Both the position numbers and the translations under genes were made by a program. Below the pieces are notes generated by a model. It was not told the DNA's origin and did no database searches. It saw nothing but the letters and a program-made list of their open reading frames with translations. Positions 52,465 to 61,317 of a DNA stretch of 64,000 bases are shown piece by piece; the stretch's first letter is position 1; each line of letters begins with the position of its first letter. The DNA comes from Methanobacterium sp. (lineage in GTDB: Archaea; Methanobacteriota; Methanobacteria; Methanobacteriales; Methanobacteriaceae), in the NCBI RefSeq assembly GCF_038562635.1, contig NZ_JBCFBO010000001.1, positions 1,007,869 to 1,071,868 on the forward strand, read 5' to 3'.

Positions 52465-53686
52465 GATAGCCCAATTATCCTGCGGAACAGAATACAGTGG
52501 TATTCAAAAGGAAATAGAAAAAGCTGCCGCGACTTTTGACGCGGAAATTGTTATTCCTGAGGCAGATTTAGATTACATTGATGAAGCTTATGAAAAATTC
52601 GGGTTTGCCGCTGCAAGTAGCGGTATCAAGCTTATGATAGCAAGGGCAATGTCCCTGGTTGAAGGAAAATCAACCGCAGATGCCGTATTCATTGCAACCT
52701 GTTTTAGATGTGCAGAGGGTGCACTGGTTAGAAATGAACTGAGGAGGCTTATACAGGAGAATACTAACTTACCTGTTGTGACCTACTCATTTACAGAAAA
52801 AACCAAAGCTGACGAGCTTTTCATAAGAATGGAAGCACTGACAACAATTGTTGCCAGAAAAAGCCTCCTTGCACGTGAAAAACAGGACGGTCTCACAATT
52901 GGGATAGATTCTGGTTCAACCACCACAAAAGTTACTTTAATGGAAAACAACAAGATAATAGGAACAGGATGGCTCCCAACAACCGATGTTATCCAGTCTG
53001 CAGAAGATGGGATGAAAAGCGCCTTTGAGGGAACTGGATATAAATTAGACGATGTCGACGGTATGGGTGTAACTGGATATGGAAGGCTGACCATAGGAAA
53101 ACACTACAATGCTGCATTAATCCAGGAAGAACTCAGTGTAAACTCAAAAGGAGCTGTTTACCTTGCAGACAGTCAAAAAGGTGAAGCTACTGTGTTAGAC
53201 ATTGGTGGTATGGACAACAAGGTTATAACTGTTAACAACGGAATTCCAGATAACTTCACCATGGGGGGAATCTGTGCCGGAGCATCAGGACGGTTCCTGG
53301 AAATAACTTCACGAAGATTGGGAGTGGATATAAGTGAACTTGGAGCACTGGCTTTAAAAGGAAATTACAAGAATGTTCTTTTAAACAGTTACTGTATGGT
53401 ATTCGGTATTCAGGATCTGGTTACTTCACTTGCTGCAGGAGGTACCAAAGAAGACGTGGCAGCCGCTGCGTGTTACTCTGTAGCAGAACAAGTTTATGAA
53501 CAGCAGCTCCAGGAAATTGATGTTCGTGAGCCCCTGATTCAGGTAGGAGGAACATCACTTGTAGAAGGCCTTGTAGAAGCTGTAAGTACAGTTCTTGGCG
53601 GTATCAAAGTTATTGTGCCAGAAAATTCACAATACATCGGTGCAGTTGGTGCTGCGCTTCTAGTATCAGGTTTAGGGAAAAAGTAG
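52457..53686 (+). CDS. methanogenesis marker protein 15 (BadF/HgdC-type ATPase)
   Basis: 409 residues, acetate-kinase/actin-fold ATPase of the BcrAD/BadFG activator family: LTIGIDSGSTTTKVTLMEN (phosphate 1), TVLDIGGMDNKVI (phosphate 2), and C273 (GGICAGASGRF) and C313 (NSYCMVFGIQD). Their spacing matches the cysteines that hold a dimer-bridging 4Fe-4S cluster in HgdC. HgdC-type proteins use ATP to push electrons to low potential, as needed to reduce Ni in F430 during MCR activation. The extra N-terminal 145 residues include CFRCAEG. Confidence 0.9.
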   Translation: MVKIAQLSCGTEYSGIQKEIEKAAATFDAEIVIPEADLDYIDEAYEKFGFAAASSGIKLMIARAMSLVEGKSTADAVFIATCFRCAEGALVRNELRRLIQENTNLPVVTYSFTEKTKADELFIRMEALTTIVARKSLLAREKQDGLTIGIDSGSTTTKVTLMENNKIIGTGWLPTTDVIQSAEDGMKSAFEGTGYKLDDVDGMGVTGYGRLTIGKHYNAALIQEELSVNSKGAVYLADSQKGEATVLDIGGMDNKVITVNNGIPDNFTMGGICAGASGRFLEITSRRLGVDISELGALALKGNYKNVLLNSYCMVFGIQDLVTSLAAGGTKEDVAAAACYSVAEQVYEQQLQEIDVREPLIQVGGTSLVEGLVEAVSTVLGGIKVIVPENSQYIGAVGAALLVSGLGKK

Positions 53687-53707
53687 TTGTCTGCATGGAG
53701 ATATTAA

Positions 53708-54259
53708 ATGATAGTTGAATCTTACGATGAAAACGGTGCAAAAGTCTATGAAATGGTTATAAGACAGACATTACAAGATCTCCAGGTTTCAAGAGCAATT
53801 AAAGATATGAAAGTGTTTGCAGACCCAAGAGAGCCTGTATTTATCATTGTAGTCGAATATGAAAAAGCTGCATCTCCCCTTACAATTGACGATCTTGCAG
53901 AGTATGAATATAAAAAAGATGAAAACAACTTATACATAAGGGTTAAAGATGAAACTTACCTTCCAGAGTTACTTCAAAAATTATGGGAAATTGAAGGAAG
54001 GGAAAATATACAACAGCCCAGCAGATATGAGATTATAATAAGCAATCCTAAAGCCAAAGTGGAAGGAATTATTATCCACGACCCCCAAGAGGACTTAAAA
54101 AAAAAGGTATATGATGCCATATTCAGAATAATACCTGAAGGCTTTAGGGTTATAGACCATTTATCAGAAGGTAATGTTATTGCAATGGTCTGTTCTGATG
54201 AAATTATTAAAGACGAATGGATCAAAAAGCGAGATGAGATGATTAAAAAACTTAAATAA
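53708..54259 (+). CDS. methanogenesis marker protein 17
   Basis: 183 residues, soluble, marker-17 family: MIVESYDENGAKVYEMVIRQ, ISNPKAKVEGIIIHDPQED, and a charged C-terminal helix. Reported as a subunit of the MCR activation complex. RBS GGAGAT. Between mmp15 (21 bases) and nifB (29 bases). Confidence 0.88.
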   Translation: MIVESYDENGAKVYEMVIRQTLQDLQVSRAIKDMKVFADPREPVFIIVVEYEKAASPLTIDDLAEYEYKKDENNLYIRVKDETYLPELLQKLWEIEGRENIQQPSRYEIIISNPKAKVEGIIIHDPQEDLKKKVYDAIFRIIPEGFRVIDHLSEGNVIAMVCSDEIIKDEWIKKRDEMIKKLK

Positions 54260-54288
54260 TAATTAAAGCCTCTTAAGGAGATAATAAA

Positions 54289-55140
54289 ATGAAAGAAAGT
54301 AAGTTTGCCCATATAACAAAAGTGCACCCCTGCTTTAATGAAAAAATGCACGATAAAGTTGGAAGAATTCACGTTCCAATTGCACCAAAATGTAATATTC
54401 AATGTAATTTCTGTACAAGGGACATCAACAAATGTGAAGTCCGTCCAGGAGTTGCTTCAAGAGTCATGACTGTCGATGATGCAATAGAACATGTCAGGAA
54501 AGTTACAGGTGAGATGCCAATTTCTGTGGTGGGTGTTGCAGGCCCTGGAGATGCCCTATTTAACGATGAAACATTTGAATTCTTTAAACGTGCAGGCAAG
54601 GAGTTTCCTGAACTTATAAAATGTATGAGTACAAACGGACTTCTTTTACCAGATAAAGCCGATCTAATTGCCGAATTAGGTATAAATTCAGTGACAGTCA
54701 CCGTAAATGCAGTTGATCCTGAAATAGGAAAAGAAATTTACAGCGGAGTTTTCTATGACGGTAAAATGTACAAGGGAGAAGAAGCATTTAAAATACTCTC
54801 CAAAAACCAGCTTGAAGGCATAGAAAAACTTGCAAAAAAAGATGTAGTGGTAAAAGTTAACGCTGTACTGATTCCAGGATTAAACGACGAGCATATAATT
54901 GATATTGCAAAAGAAGTCAAAAAACGAGGGGCTTCTTTAATGAATGTAATCCCTCTCATACCACTTAACAAATTCAAAGATTACGAAAAACCAGGATGCG
55001 CACAAATAAGTCAGGTAAGAGATGCTATTGAAGAAATAATACCTGTATTTAGAGCATGTACCCAATGTAGAGCAGATGCATACGGAGTTCCTGGTAAAGA
55101 AGACAAACACCTGGATATGACTCCAGCAAGCCACTATTAA
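54289..55140 (+). CDS. nifB: NifB, nitrogenase-type iron-sulfur cofactor maturase
   Basis: 283 residues, a radical SAM enzyme: CNIQCNFC gives the CX3CX2C site (C35, C39, C42). Flanking NifB marks are HPCFNEK (C15), DINKCEVRPGV (C49), GPGDAL, STNGLLLP, GINSVTVTVNAVDP, LIPGLND and the C-terminal CTQCRADAYG (C257, C260). NifB joins two 4Fe-4S clusters and a carbide to make the 8Fe core (L-cluster). There is no nifHDK here; placed after mmp17, it fits supply of L-type clusters to the MCR activation complex. A clear terminator follows. The lack of a NifX domain is typical of archaeal NifB. Confidence 0.93.
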   Translation: MKESKFAHITKVHPCFNEKMHDKVGRIHVPIAPKCNIQCNFCTRDINKCEVRPGVASRVMTVDDAIEHVRKVTGEMPISVVGVAGPGDALFNDETFEFFKRAGKEFPELIKCMSTNGLLLPDKADLIAELGINSVTVTVNAVDPEIGKEIYSGVFYDGKMYKGEEAFKILSKNQLEGIEKLAKKDVVVKVNAVLIPGLNDEHIIDIAKEVKKRGASLMNVIPLIPLNKFKDYEKPGCAQISQVRDAIEEIIPVFRACTQCRADAYGVPGKEDKHLDMTPASHY

Positions 55141-55148
55141 ATAAACTA

Positions 55149-55166
55149 AGGATCTATCCTTTTTTT
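55149..55166 (+). terminator. terminator after nifB
   Basis: AGGAT/ATCCT hairpin around CT (55149-55160) followed at once by T6 and then further T-runs. It lies nine bases after the nifB stop and marks the end of the marker-gene series. Confidence 0.65.
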
Positions 55167-55249
55167 AAATCTTTTTATTTTTACTAAAAACAGTAACTAT
55201 TTTTTTTGTTTTATCCAAATAGGAATATACTAATTAAGGAGAAATTTTA

Positions 55250-56179
55250 ATGAAAACAATGTTCTGGGAAGATAATCAACTTGTACTCATTGATCAAACT
55301 AAATTACCTCATGAACTGGTTTATTACCACTGCAAAACTTATAAAGATGTAATTCACGCCATTAAAACCATGAAAGTACGCGGTGCCCCTGCAATAGGAG
55401 TTGCTGCAGCCTTTGGAATGGCACTTGCAGAATTAGAAGGTGTTGACCTCGAAAATGCAGGAGAAGAAATCAAAGCTGCGCGTCCAACAGCAGTAAATCT
55501 TTTCTGGGCAGTTGACAGAGTGCTTAAATCAGATAATGCACTTGAAGAAGCTTTAAAAATGTACGATGAAGACATCGAAACAAATAAAGCCATTGGAAAA
55601 CACGGCGCAGAAGTAGTAGATGATGGAGACACAATTTTAACCCATTGTAATGCAGGAGCTCTTGCCTGTGTAGATTATGGGACTGCTTTAGGAGTTATAA
55701 GGGCTGCATTTGAAGAAGGAAAGAAAATTAAAGTCATATGTGATGAAACCCGGCCTTTCTGCCAGGGCGCAAAGTTAAGCGTCTTTGAGATGCAGCAGGA
55801 AAATATTCCAGTGAAGTTAATCGTGGACAACGCTGCAGCAAGGATGATGCAGACAGGAAAAGTAAATAAAGTAGTTGTTGGTGCAGATAGAGTTGCAAAA
55901 GGTGGAATAGCCAATAAAATAGGTACTTTGATGGTTGCTCTTGCTGCAAAACGGTTTGATGTGCCATTTTACGTCGCAGCCCCTAAAAGTACATTCGATT
56001 TTGAAAATTCAATATATGATACTAAAATAGAAGAAAGAGACCCTAATGAAGTCCTTTACTTTGGCGAATGTAGAGTTGCACCTGAAGGAACTGAAGTTGA
56101 AAATCCCTCATTTGATATTGTGCCCAGTGACTTGATTACAGGCATAATTACTGAAGAAGGTATTTTGGAGCCTTTTTAA
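55250..56179 (+). CDS. mtnA: S-methyl-5-thioribose-1-phosphate isomerase
   Basis: 309 residues of the eIF2B-related isomerase family: MKVRGAPAIGVAAAFG, HCNAGALACVDYGTALGV with the catalytic Cys, VDNAAARMM and VGADRVAKGGIANKIGT with the catalytic Asp. It converts methylthioribose-1-phosphate to the ribulose form in methionine salvage; in methanogens without the full cycle it probably feeds a shunt. RBS AAGGAGAAA. The length is shorter than bacterial MtnA but normal for archaea. Confidence 0.87.
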   Translation: MKTMFWEDNQLVLIDQTKLPHELVYYHCKTYKDVIHAIKTMKVRGAPAIGVAAAFGMALAELEGVDLENAGEEIKAARPTAVNLFWAVDRVLKSDNALEEALKMYDEDIETNKAIGKHGAEVVDDGDTILTHCNAGALACVDYGTALGVIRAAFEEGKKIKVICDETRPFCQGAKLSVFEMQQENIPVKLIVDNAAARMMQTGKVNKVVVGADRVAKGGIANKIGTLMVALAAKRFDVPFYVAAPKSTFDFENSIYDTKIEERDPNEVLYFGECRVAPEGTEVENPSFDIVPSDLITGIITEEGILEPF

Positions 56180-56244
56180 TTCATTTAAGCTCCATTAATT
56201 ATTAATTATATCAATTTATTATTATTTTTTCCAATCAAATTAGT

Positions 56245-56700
56245 TTACAAAGTTCCATTGTAGTTCCACCAGCCACCAAAAGGTTCTGGTTCAATTCCTG
56301 CAACTAGAAACAACAGCAGTATCATAATAGCCACTATTACAACATATTTACTTTCTATGTCAATCCAATGCCCTAATTTGTCATTCATATACTCAGGAAA
56401 TGATACTAACAAAATCAAGAATATAGACATTAAAGTTATGAAGACTTCACAGATAAGAACTAATTGTATTCCCGATTGAAAATAGTAGGGCCATCCTGAG
56501 GATAAAGAACCTGATAACAATAAAGCACCTAAAATAAAGCCTAAAGCACGTATCCACTTATTATAGTTACTTTTAACTTCTTTAATAGGAGTCGGTGATT
56601 GAGTCATCTGTTCTCCCAGTGGCGATGTTAATCTTTCACCGCAACTTGAACAGTATTTAGCATCATCTGGGTTTTGAGTTCCGCAGTCCTTACAAAACAT
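56245..56700 (-). CDS. zinc-ribbon membrane protein
   Basis: 151 residues: an N-terminal zinc ribbon CKDCGTQNPDDAKYCSSCG (residues 3-21), a Ser/Thr/Pro linker, then three hydrophobic helices (WIRALGFILGALLLSG; SGIQLVLICEVFITLMSIFLILL; YVVIVAIMILLLFLVAG). A common archaeal layout without known function. Gene orientation is opposite to mtnA. Confidence 0.7.
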   Translation of the reverse strand: MFCKDCGTQNPDDAKYCSSCGERLTSPLGEQMTQSPTPIKEVKSNYNKWIRALGFILGALLLSGSLSSGWPYYFQSGIQLVLICEVFITLMSIFLILLVSFPEYMNDKLGHWIDIESKYVVIVAIMILLLFLVAGIEPEPFGGWWNYNGTL

Positions 56701-56917
56701 ATTATAGACACCTTCTAATTAATAATAGGTATTAACAAATGTTACTACATAAAAAAGGTTAATTCTCTTTTTATTTAAATATATCTTTATTTACTTCTTG
56801 AGAACCCCATAATATAAAGAATAGATTTAAAAACATGTCTTATATTTTAATATTATTAAAATAAAATTAAATTTATTCTAATTTACAATATTAGTCACAC
56901 CATATATAATCTTTAGG

Positions 56918-57151
56918 TTATATATCATTTATAAACTCTTCTTTATACCAGTAAAATACCAGCTGGCCGCCGCATTCACATGAGTCAAAGTCTTCTGGAT
57001 TTTCTCCTTCTTGAAGTTCATAGTAACCCCCGCATTCACTGCATACTAAATACCCATTTGTGTTTTCCTCAAGTAGTTCTAATTTTGCATTACAACATAT
57101 GCAAAAGGTGAAATTTGGAGGATTTTGAGTTCCACATTTCTCGCAACGCAT
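56918..57151 (-). CDS. double zinc-ribbon protein
   Basis: 77 residues, soluble. Cys pairs CEKC and CICC (residues 3-20), then CSEC and CECG (38-65), giving two zinc ribbons. The N-terminus CEKCGTQNPPNFTFCICC resembles that of the zinc-ribbon membrane protein upstream. The chain ends in an acidic/aromatic tail. RBS not obvious. Function unknown. Confidence 0.6.
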   Translation of the reverse strand: MRCEKCGTQNPPNFTFCICCNAKLELLEENTNGYLVCSECGGYYELQEGENPEDFDSCECGGQLVFYWYKEEFINDI

Positions 57152-57245
57152 AATAAATCATCTTATGTATAAAATTAATATTTCCTAACTGAAAACATAA
57201 GATATAGAATATTTTATTATATAAAGTTTACTCGCTTATCCCAAA

Positions 57246-58265
57246 TCAAAAAACTCGGGCATCGATACCCATATGCCATTTACCGGGGCTTCTGGAGCGA
57301 ACTTTACGTTTATCGAGAATTTCAACTTTCCTAGGGTAAGCAGCCTCTTTAAGTCTCGCAATGGGTTTTTCAAAACTTTCAGAAAACTCGTAGTAGTGAA
57401 TGATCCCTCCAGGTTTTATATGCTGCACCGCAGTGTCCAGAAATTCATATGCACTTCCCGGGAGATTCATGATTATCATATCTGCTTTAATGTCTTTATT
57501 TTCCAGAACTTCCCTGACATCCCCTAAGATTGGGATTACTTTATCCTGGACTCTATTAAGCTCAATATTTTTCTCTGCATATTTATAGGCTTCAGGGTTA
57601 ATGTCAATCGCATAAACAGTCACATCATGATTTTTTGCAATGAGCACAGGAAACGGGGCAACTCCAGCAAACATATCCACGATCACTTCGCCGTCTTTTA
57701 CGCTGTCCGCCACTCTTTTTCTCTCAGTTGCCAGTCGAGGGCTGAAATATACATTTCTAACATCAAGCATTAGCCTGCATCCAAATTCCTGGTGAACAGT
57801 TTCAGATATATCTTCTCCAGCAATATGTTCCAGTTCCCTTGTCCTTATAATTCCTTTAATTTCGCTTGTTTTTCTAAAAATCGCTTTTCTTTTTGTAAAT
57901 TTTAGTGCAGCTTCCCCAATTAGCTCTTTATAATCTTCCAGATCATCAGGTATCTCTAAAATAACAACGTCACCAATTATATCAAATGATCCCCTTATTT
58001 CATCAATCGTCTTATCATCAATTTTACCCTTTAGATAATCTTTAAGGCTCAGGGGGCCTCTTTTTTGCATTTCAAATGCAGTTTCTATTATTTCACATTT
58101 TTGTCCAATTAGCTCCTGCATATCTTGATCTGGCTTTTCATTAAGGGGAAGTATAACAAAATCATCTTCACGTTTTATTCTAGCGTCAAGATTCAGTAGT
58201 GAATGATTCAATAAAATTTTGCGCACATCATTTGCCATATCTTTGGGAATTTTTAGACCTATCAT
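57246..58265 (-). CDS. trm5: tRNA (guanine37-N1)-methyltransferase Trm5
   Basis: 339 residues. Small D1 domain at the N-terminus (MIGLKIPKDMANDVRKILL), a middle RNA-binding domain, and a class I SAM fold with FSPRLATERKRVAD, VDMFAGVAPFPVLIAK, DINPEAYKYAEKN and the NLPG motif (IIMNLPGSAYEFL). It makes m1G37 (the first step of wyosine in archaea), which prevents frameshifting. The full-length D1-containing form suggests the Trm5b/c branch. Confidence 0.87.
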   Translation of the reverse strand: MIGLKIPKDMANDVRKILLNHSLLNLDARIKREDDFVILPLNEKPDQDMQELIGQKCEIIETAFEMQKRGPLSLKDYLKGKIDDKTIDEIRGSFDIIGDVVILEIPDDLEDYKELIGEAALKFTKRKAIFRKTSEIKGIIRTRELEHIAGEDISETVHQEFGCRLMLDVRNVYFSPRLATERKRVADSVKDGEVIVDMFAGVAPFPVLIAKNHDVTVYAIDINPEAYKYAEKNIELNRVQDKVIPILGDVREVLENKDIKADMIIMNLPGSAYEFLDTAVQHIKPGGIIHYYEFSESFEKPIARLKEAAYPRKVEILDKRKVRSRSPGKWHMGIDARVF

Positions 58266-58455
58266 GATTTTCCTCGTAATTAAAGCTTTAAGTTGGTATA
58301 CCTAAATATTATCATGATTAAAATATAATCATTCTGATAATTATGGTTTAAATTTAAAAATATACAAAATATTTTTACTCGTTAATTAGGAGCTAAAATG
58401 TATTTATAGATTATATTTATTAAATGAAATCTTTACAGGAAATTGAGGTGTTAAT

Positions 58456-59244
58456 ATGCTTTATTTTATTGGTTTAGGACTTTATGATGAAAAAGACATT
58501 TCATTAAAGGGAATTGAAGCTTTGAGGAAAGCTGATGTTGTATATGCTGAATTTTACACTGCAAATCTTTTTGGAACAACATTAGATGCATTAAAATTCA
58601 TGATAGGAAAAGATATAGTTGTTTTGAAGCGAAGTGAAGTTGAAGAAGAAAATATCATTTTAGAATCTGCAAAGGATAAAAATGTTGGATTTTTAACTGC
58701 AGGAGATCCCCTAATTGCAACTACACACACAGATTTGATGATTGAAGCTAAAAAAAGAAACATTGAAACCACAGTTATTCATGCATCTTCCATTTTATCT
58801 GCTGCTCCAGGGCTTGCAGGACTCCAAGCTTATAAATTCGGGAAGGTAACCACCGTGCCATTTTCAGATAAAAATTTTTTCCCTCATTCACCGTATACTG
58901 CCATAAAAGCCAATATGGAATTTAATGCCCATACACTGGTACTTTTAGATATCAGGGCTGATGAAAACAGATATATGACTGTAAATGAAGGTTTAGAATA
59001 TCTCTTAAAAGTTGAAGAAGAAAGAAAAGAAGGAGCTATAACCGAAGATACTATAGCAGTAGGAATTGCAAGGGCAGGGTCAGACAAACCATTTGTACGT
59101 GCAGATAAAATTAAAAATTTAATTAAAGAGGACTTCGGCGGGCCTCTCCACTGTATGATCATACCTGGAGACCTTCATTTTATGGAAGCAGAGTATTTAG
59201 TAAAGATTTGCGGGGCGCCTGAGGAGGTTCTGGATAACCAGTAA
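58456..59244 (+). CDS. dphB: diphthine synthase
   Basis: 262 residues of the SAM-dependent tetrapyrrole-methylase fold: MLYFIGLGLYDEKDISLKG, LTAGDPLIATTHTDL, HASSILSAAPGLAGLQAYKFG and VGIARAGSDKP. DphB methylates the modified histidine of elongation factor 2 on the way to diphthamide. RBS GAGGTG. Confidence 0.93.
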   Translation: MLYFIGLGLYDEKDISLKGIEALRKADVVYAEFYTANLFGTTLDALKFMIGKDIVVLKRSEVEEENIILESAKDKNVGFLTAGDPLIATTHTDLMIEAKKRNIETTVIHASSILSAAPGLAGLQAYKFGKVTTVPFSDKNFFPHSPYTAIKANMEFNAHTLVLLDIRADENRYMTVNEGLEYLLKVEEERKEGAITEDTIAVGIARAGSDKPFVRADKIKNLIKEDFGGPLHCMIIPGDLHFMEAEYLVKICGAPEEVLDNQ

Positions 59245-59281
59245 CCCCTAGATATTATATAATTCTCGGATTGTAAAAAAT

Positions 59282-60214
59282 ATGCAAAAGAATAATGATT
59301 TTAGTGCAAAACCATTTTTAAAATGGGCTGGCGGGAAAACACAGTTACTTGATGAATTTGATAAAAGATTACCATCAAAAATAAAGGGCAGTAAATTCAT
59401 TGAAACATACATTGAACCTTTTATTGGCGGAGGGGCAATGTTCTTCTTTTTAAAGAGAAAATATGATATAAAAAAATCATTTATTTTTGATATTAATCCC
59501 GAATTAATAATAGCATATAAAGTTATACAGGGAGATTATAAAGCATTAATAGATAGATTAAGCGAAATTAAGCATAAACACCTTCAAAAATCAGAAGATA
59601 TGCGAAAGGAATACTACTACCAGATTAGAGACAAATATAATAAACAAATTGAAAATTTCAATTACAGTAGTTTCAATGATGAATGGATCGAAAGAGCTGC
59701 TTATCTCATATTTTTAAATAAAACATGCTTTAACGGGCTTTTCAGACAAAATAGGAAAGGAGAATTTAATGTTCCCTTTGGACGTTATAAAAATCCAAGT
59801 ATCTATGATGAAGAAAACATTATCAAAGTAAATAAAGCTTTAAAGAATACTGAAATCTTCTGTGGAGACTTTACAAGTTCCAGCGAATATATACAAAAAG
59901 ATAGTTTCGTGTATCTTGATCCCCCATATCGTCCGCTAAATAGAACCTCAAGCTTCACAAGTTATTCTAAAGACGGCTTCTTTGATGAAGATCAGGTCAG
60001 ATTATCAATGTTTTTTGAGCAAATGGACAAACAAGGAACATATTTGATGCTCAGTAATTCAGACCCTAAAAACAAGGACATTAATGACCATTTCTTTGAT
60101 GATCTTTACAAAAATTACAATATTAACAGAATTCCAGCAAAAAGACATATAAACTCCGATGCCTCAAAAAGAGGAAAAATTAATGAATTGATTATTACAA
60201 ATTATGTTATTTAA
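59282..60214 (+). CDS. orphan Dam-type adenine-N6 DNA methyltransferase
   Basis: 310 residues, D12-class: FLKWAGGKTQ (residues 12-21, SAM motif I), EPFIGGGAMFFFL, FNVPFGRYKNP and the catalytic DPPY at 213-216 (FVYLDPPYRP). Closest in style to Dam/DpnII-type enzymes, so GATC is a likely site (inference). No restriction endonuclease or specificity gene adjoins, so it is either a solitary methylase, for protection or regulation, or what remains of a restriction-modification pair. It starts 37 bases after dphB. Confidence 0.85.
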   Translation: MQKNNDFSAKPFLKWAGGKTQLLDEFDKRLPSKIKGSKFIETYIEPFIGGGAMFFFLKRKYDIKKSFIFDINPELIIAYKVIQGDYKALIDRLSEIKHKHLQKSEDMRKEYYYQIRDKYNKQIENFNYSSFNDEWIERAAYLIFLNKTCFNGLFRQNRKGEFNVPFGRYKNPSIYDEENIIKVNKALKNTEIFCGDFTSSSEYIQKDSFVYLDPPYRPLNRTSSFTSYSKDGFFDEDQVRLSMFFEQMDKQGTYLMLSNSDPKNKDINDHFFDDLYKNYNINRIPAKRHINSDASKRGKINELIITNYVI

Positions 60215-60232
60215 ATATTGATTAGTCTGAAA

Positions 60233-60466
60233 TTATTTCGTCTCTACTTCAGATTCAACTTTTCCCCCTACTTTTTCCATATAGTCACATTTTTCAATAT
60301 TTTGAAGAGGAATTATTACATGTTTGATGCCGTCTTCTTTAGCACCGTATGTTACTTCAATTAAGCCCCTATCTTCATCAATTTCAATTTTTTCCACCCC
60401 AAATTCCCCTTTTTTGAAATTATGAACATTTTCATTGATTAAGCTTACTTCAAGTTTTTCTATCAT
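60233..60466 (-). CDS. small hypothetical protein
   Basis: 77 residues from ATG 60466, which follows GGAAGGTGA; the GTG three codons earlier falls inside that ribosome binding run. Mainly beta strands (KIEIDEDRGLIEVTYGA, KHVIIPLQNIEKCDYM). Family not recognised. Convergent with the methylase gene, 18 bases apart. Confidence 0.5.
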   Translation of the reverse strand: MIEKLEVSLINENVHNFKKGEFGVEKIEIDEDRGLIEVTYGAKEDGIKHVIIPLQNIEKCDYMEKVGGKVESEVETK

Positions 60467-60646
60467 TTTGTTCACCTTCCATCTGATATTTATAATTATG
60501 TAAGTTATTATTCAAGTATTTTGAGCACTGCACTTACTTTTTAAATAATTGCAATAATTTTTTAGTCCAAACCATGCCCACTACAAAGTCAAGACATGAG
60601 TTTAAACTCAGTTTTTAGCAAAACTTTAAATACCATAAAACTATAT

Positions 60647-60693
60647 GTTAAAAATAACCTATGTTAAATTTAACATAAGTTAAAAATAACCTA
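60647..60693 (+). promoter_or_regulatory. three phased operators before padR 1
   Basis: GTTAAAAATAAC (60647-60658), GTTAAATTTAAC (60663-60674) and GTTAAAAATAAC (60679-60690) are inverted repeats whose starts are exactly 16 bp apart. The outer two extend to an identical 15-mer ending in CCTA. A TATA-like TTTAAATA lies at about 60626, so the sites cover the predicted transcription start and leader. This is a repressor arrangement, most likely for the PadR protein encoded just downstream. Confidence 0.7.
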
Positions 60694-60715
60694 ATTAAAA
60701 TTGGACGTGAATCAA

Positions 60716-61228
60716 ATGGCAAATACAGACCTTATCATTCTAGGTATGATTTACCTCGTACCAAGCCATGGGTATCAGCTTAAAAAGAATATCAAAGAAT
60801 CTTTCGGAAATCCTTATTTTAAGCTGAATAACAATGTTTTGTACCCTACTCTTGCAAGATTTGAGCAGGAAGGCTTTATTGAGGGAAAAACAGTAGCTGG
60901 CGGAAGTACCAGCAAAAAAATATACCATATCACAGAAAAAGGTCGAGAAAAGCTGCTTGAAATGGTAGCAGAGCCTGTTGAACCCGATATTGACGGCTTT
61001 GATTTCAGTGTACATGCAGTGTTTTTTGACCTCATACCCAAAGAAAGCCGTGTAAAAATAATCAAACCGCTTTATGAAAGTAAACTGCAGATGTACAAAG
61101 AATCTCTTGAAAAAAAGGAGAAATATGGAGTCAATATGCTGCCTATTTCCCTTGCTGTTCTGGAATATGGTATCAAAGGGTTAGAAAGAGATATTGAGTT
61201 TTATAAAAAATTAATGGAAATGGAATAG
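60716..61228 (+). CDS. PadR-family transcriptional regulator 1
   Basis: 170 residues from ATG 60716 (MANTDLIILGMIYLVPSHGYQLKK), placed by GGACGTGA; a TTG five codons earlier is less likely. PadR winged helix (GYQLKKNIKESF...NNVLYPTLARFEQEGFIEG, KKIYHITEKGREKL) and a C-terminal helical dimerisation domain. PadR repressors respond to phenolic acids or drugs and often control efflux pumps. The three phased operators in front suggest autoregulation. Confidence 0.87.
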   Translation: MANTDLIILGMIYLVPSHGYQLKKNIKESFGNPYFKLNNNVLYPTLARFEQEGFIEGKTVAGGSTSKKIYHITEKGREKLLEMVAEPVEPDIDGFDFSVHAVFFDLIPKESRVKIIKPLYESKLQMYKESLEKKEKYGVNMLPISLAVLEYGIKGLERDIEFYKKLMEME

Positions 61229-61270
61229 ATCCCTGCAAAACATTTTTATATACCTTGCCACGTACAGTAT

Positions 61271-61300
61271 AGTATGTGACATGTATATGTATCACACACT
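61271..61300 (+). promoter_or_regulatory. inverted-repeat operator before padR 2
   Basis: Two 15-bp half-sites, AGTATGTGACATGTA and the complement of TATGTATCACACACT, agree at 11 of 15 positions. A TATA box TTTATATA lies at 61245-61252, so the site covers the predicted transcription start and reaches close to the GGAGGT ribosome binding site. Likely bound by the PadR protein encoded next. Confidence 0.55.
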
Positions 61301-61317
61301 ATAACAGGAGGTTGACA

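Noticed and set aside
54289..55140. Part of a nitrogen fixation operon
   Set aside because: No nifH, nifD, nifK, nifE or nifN in 64 kb; all neighbours are methanogenesis marker genes.
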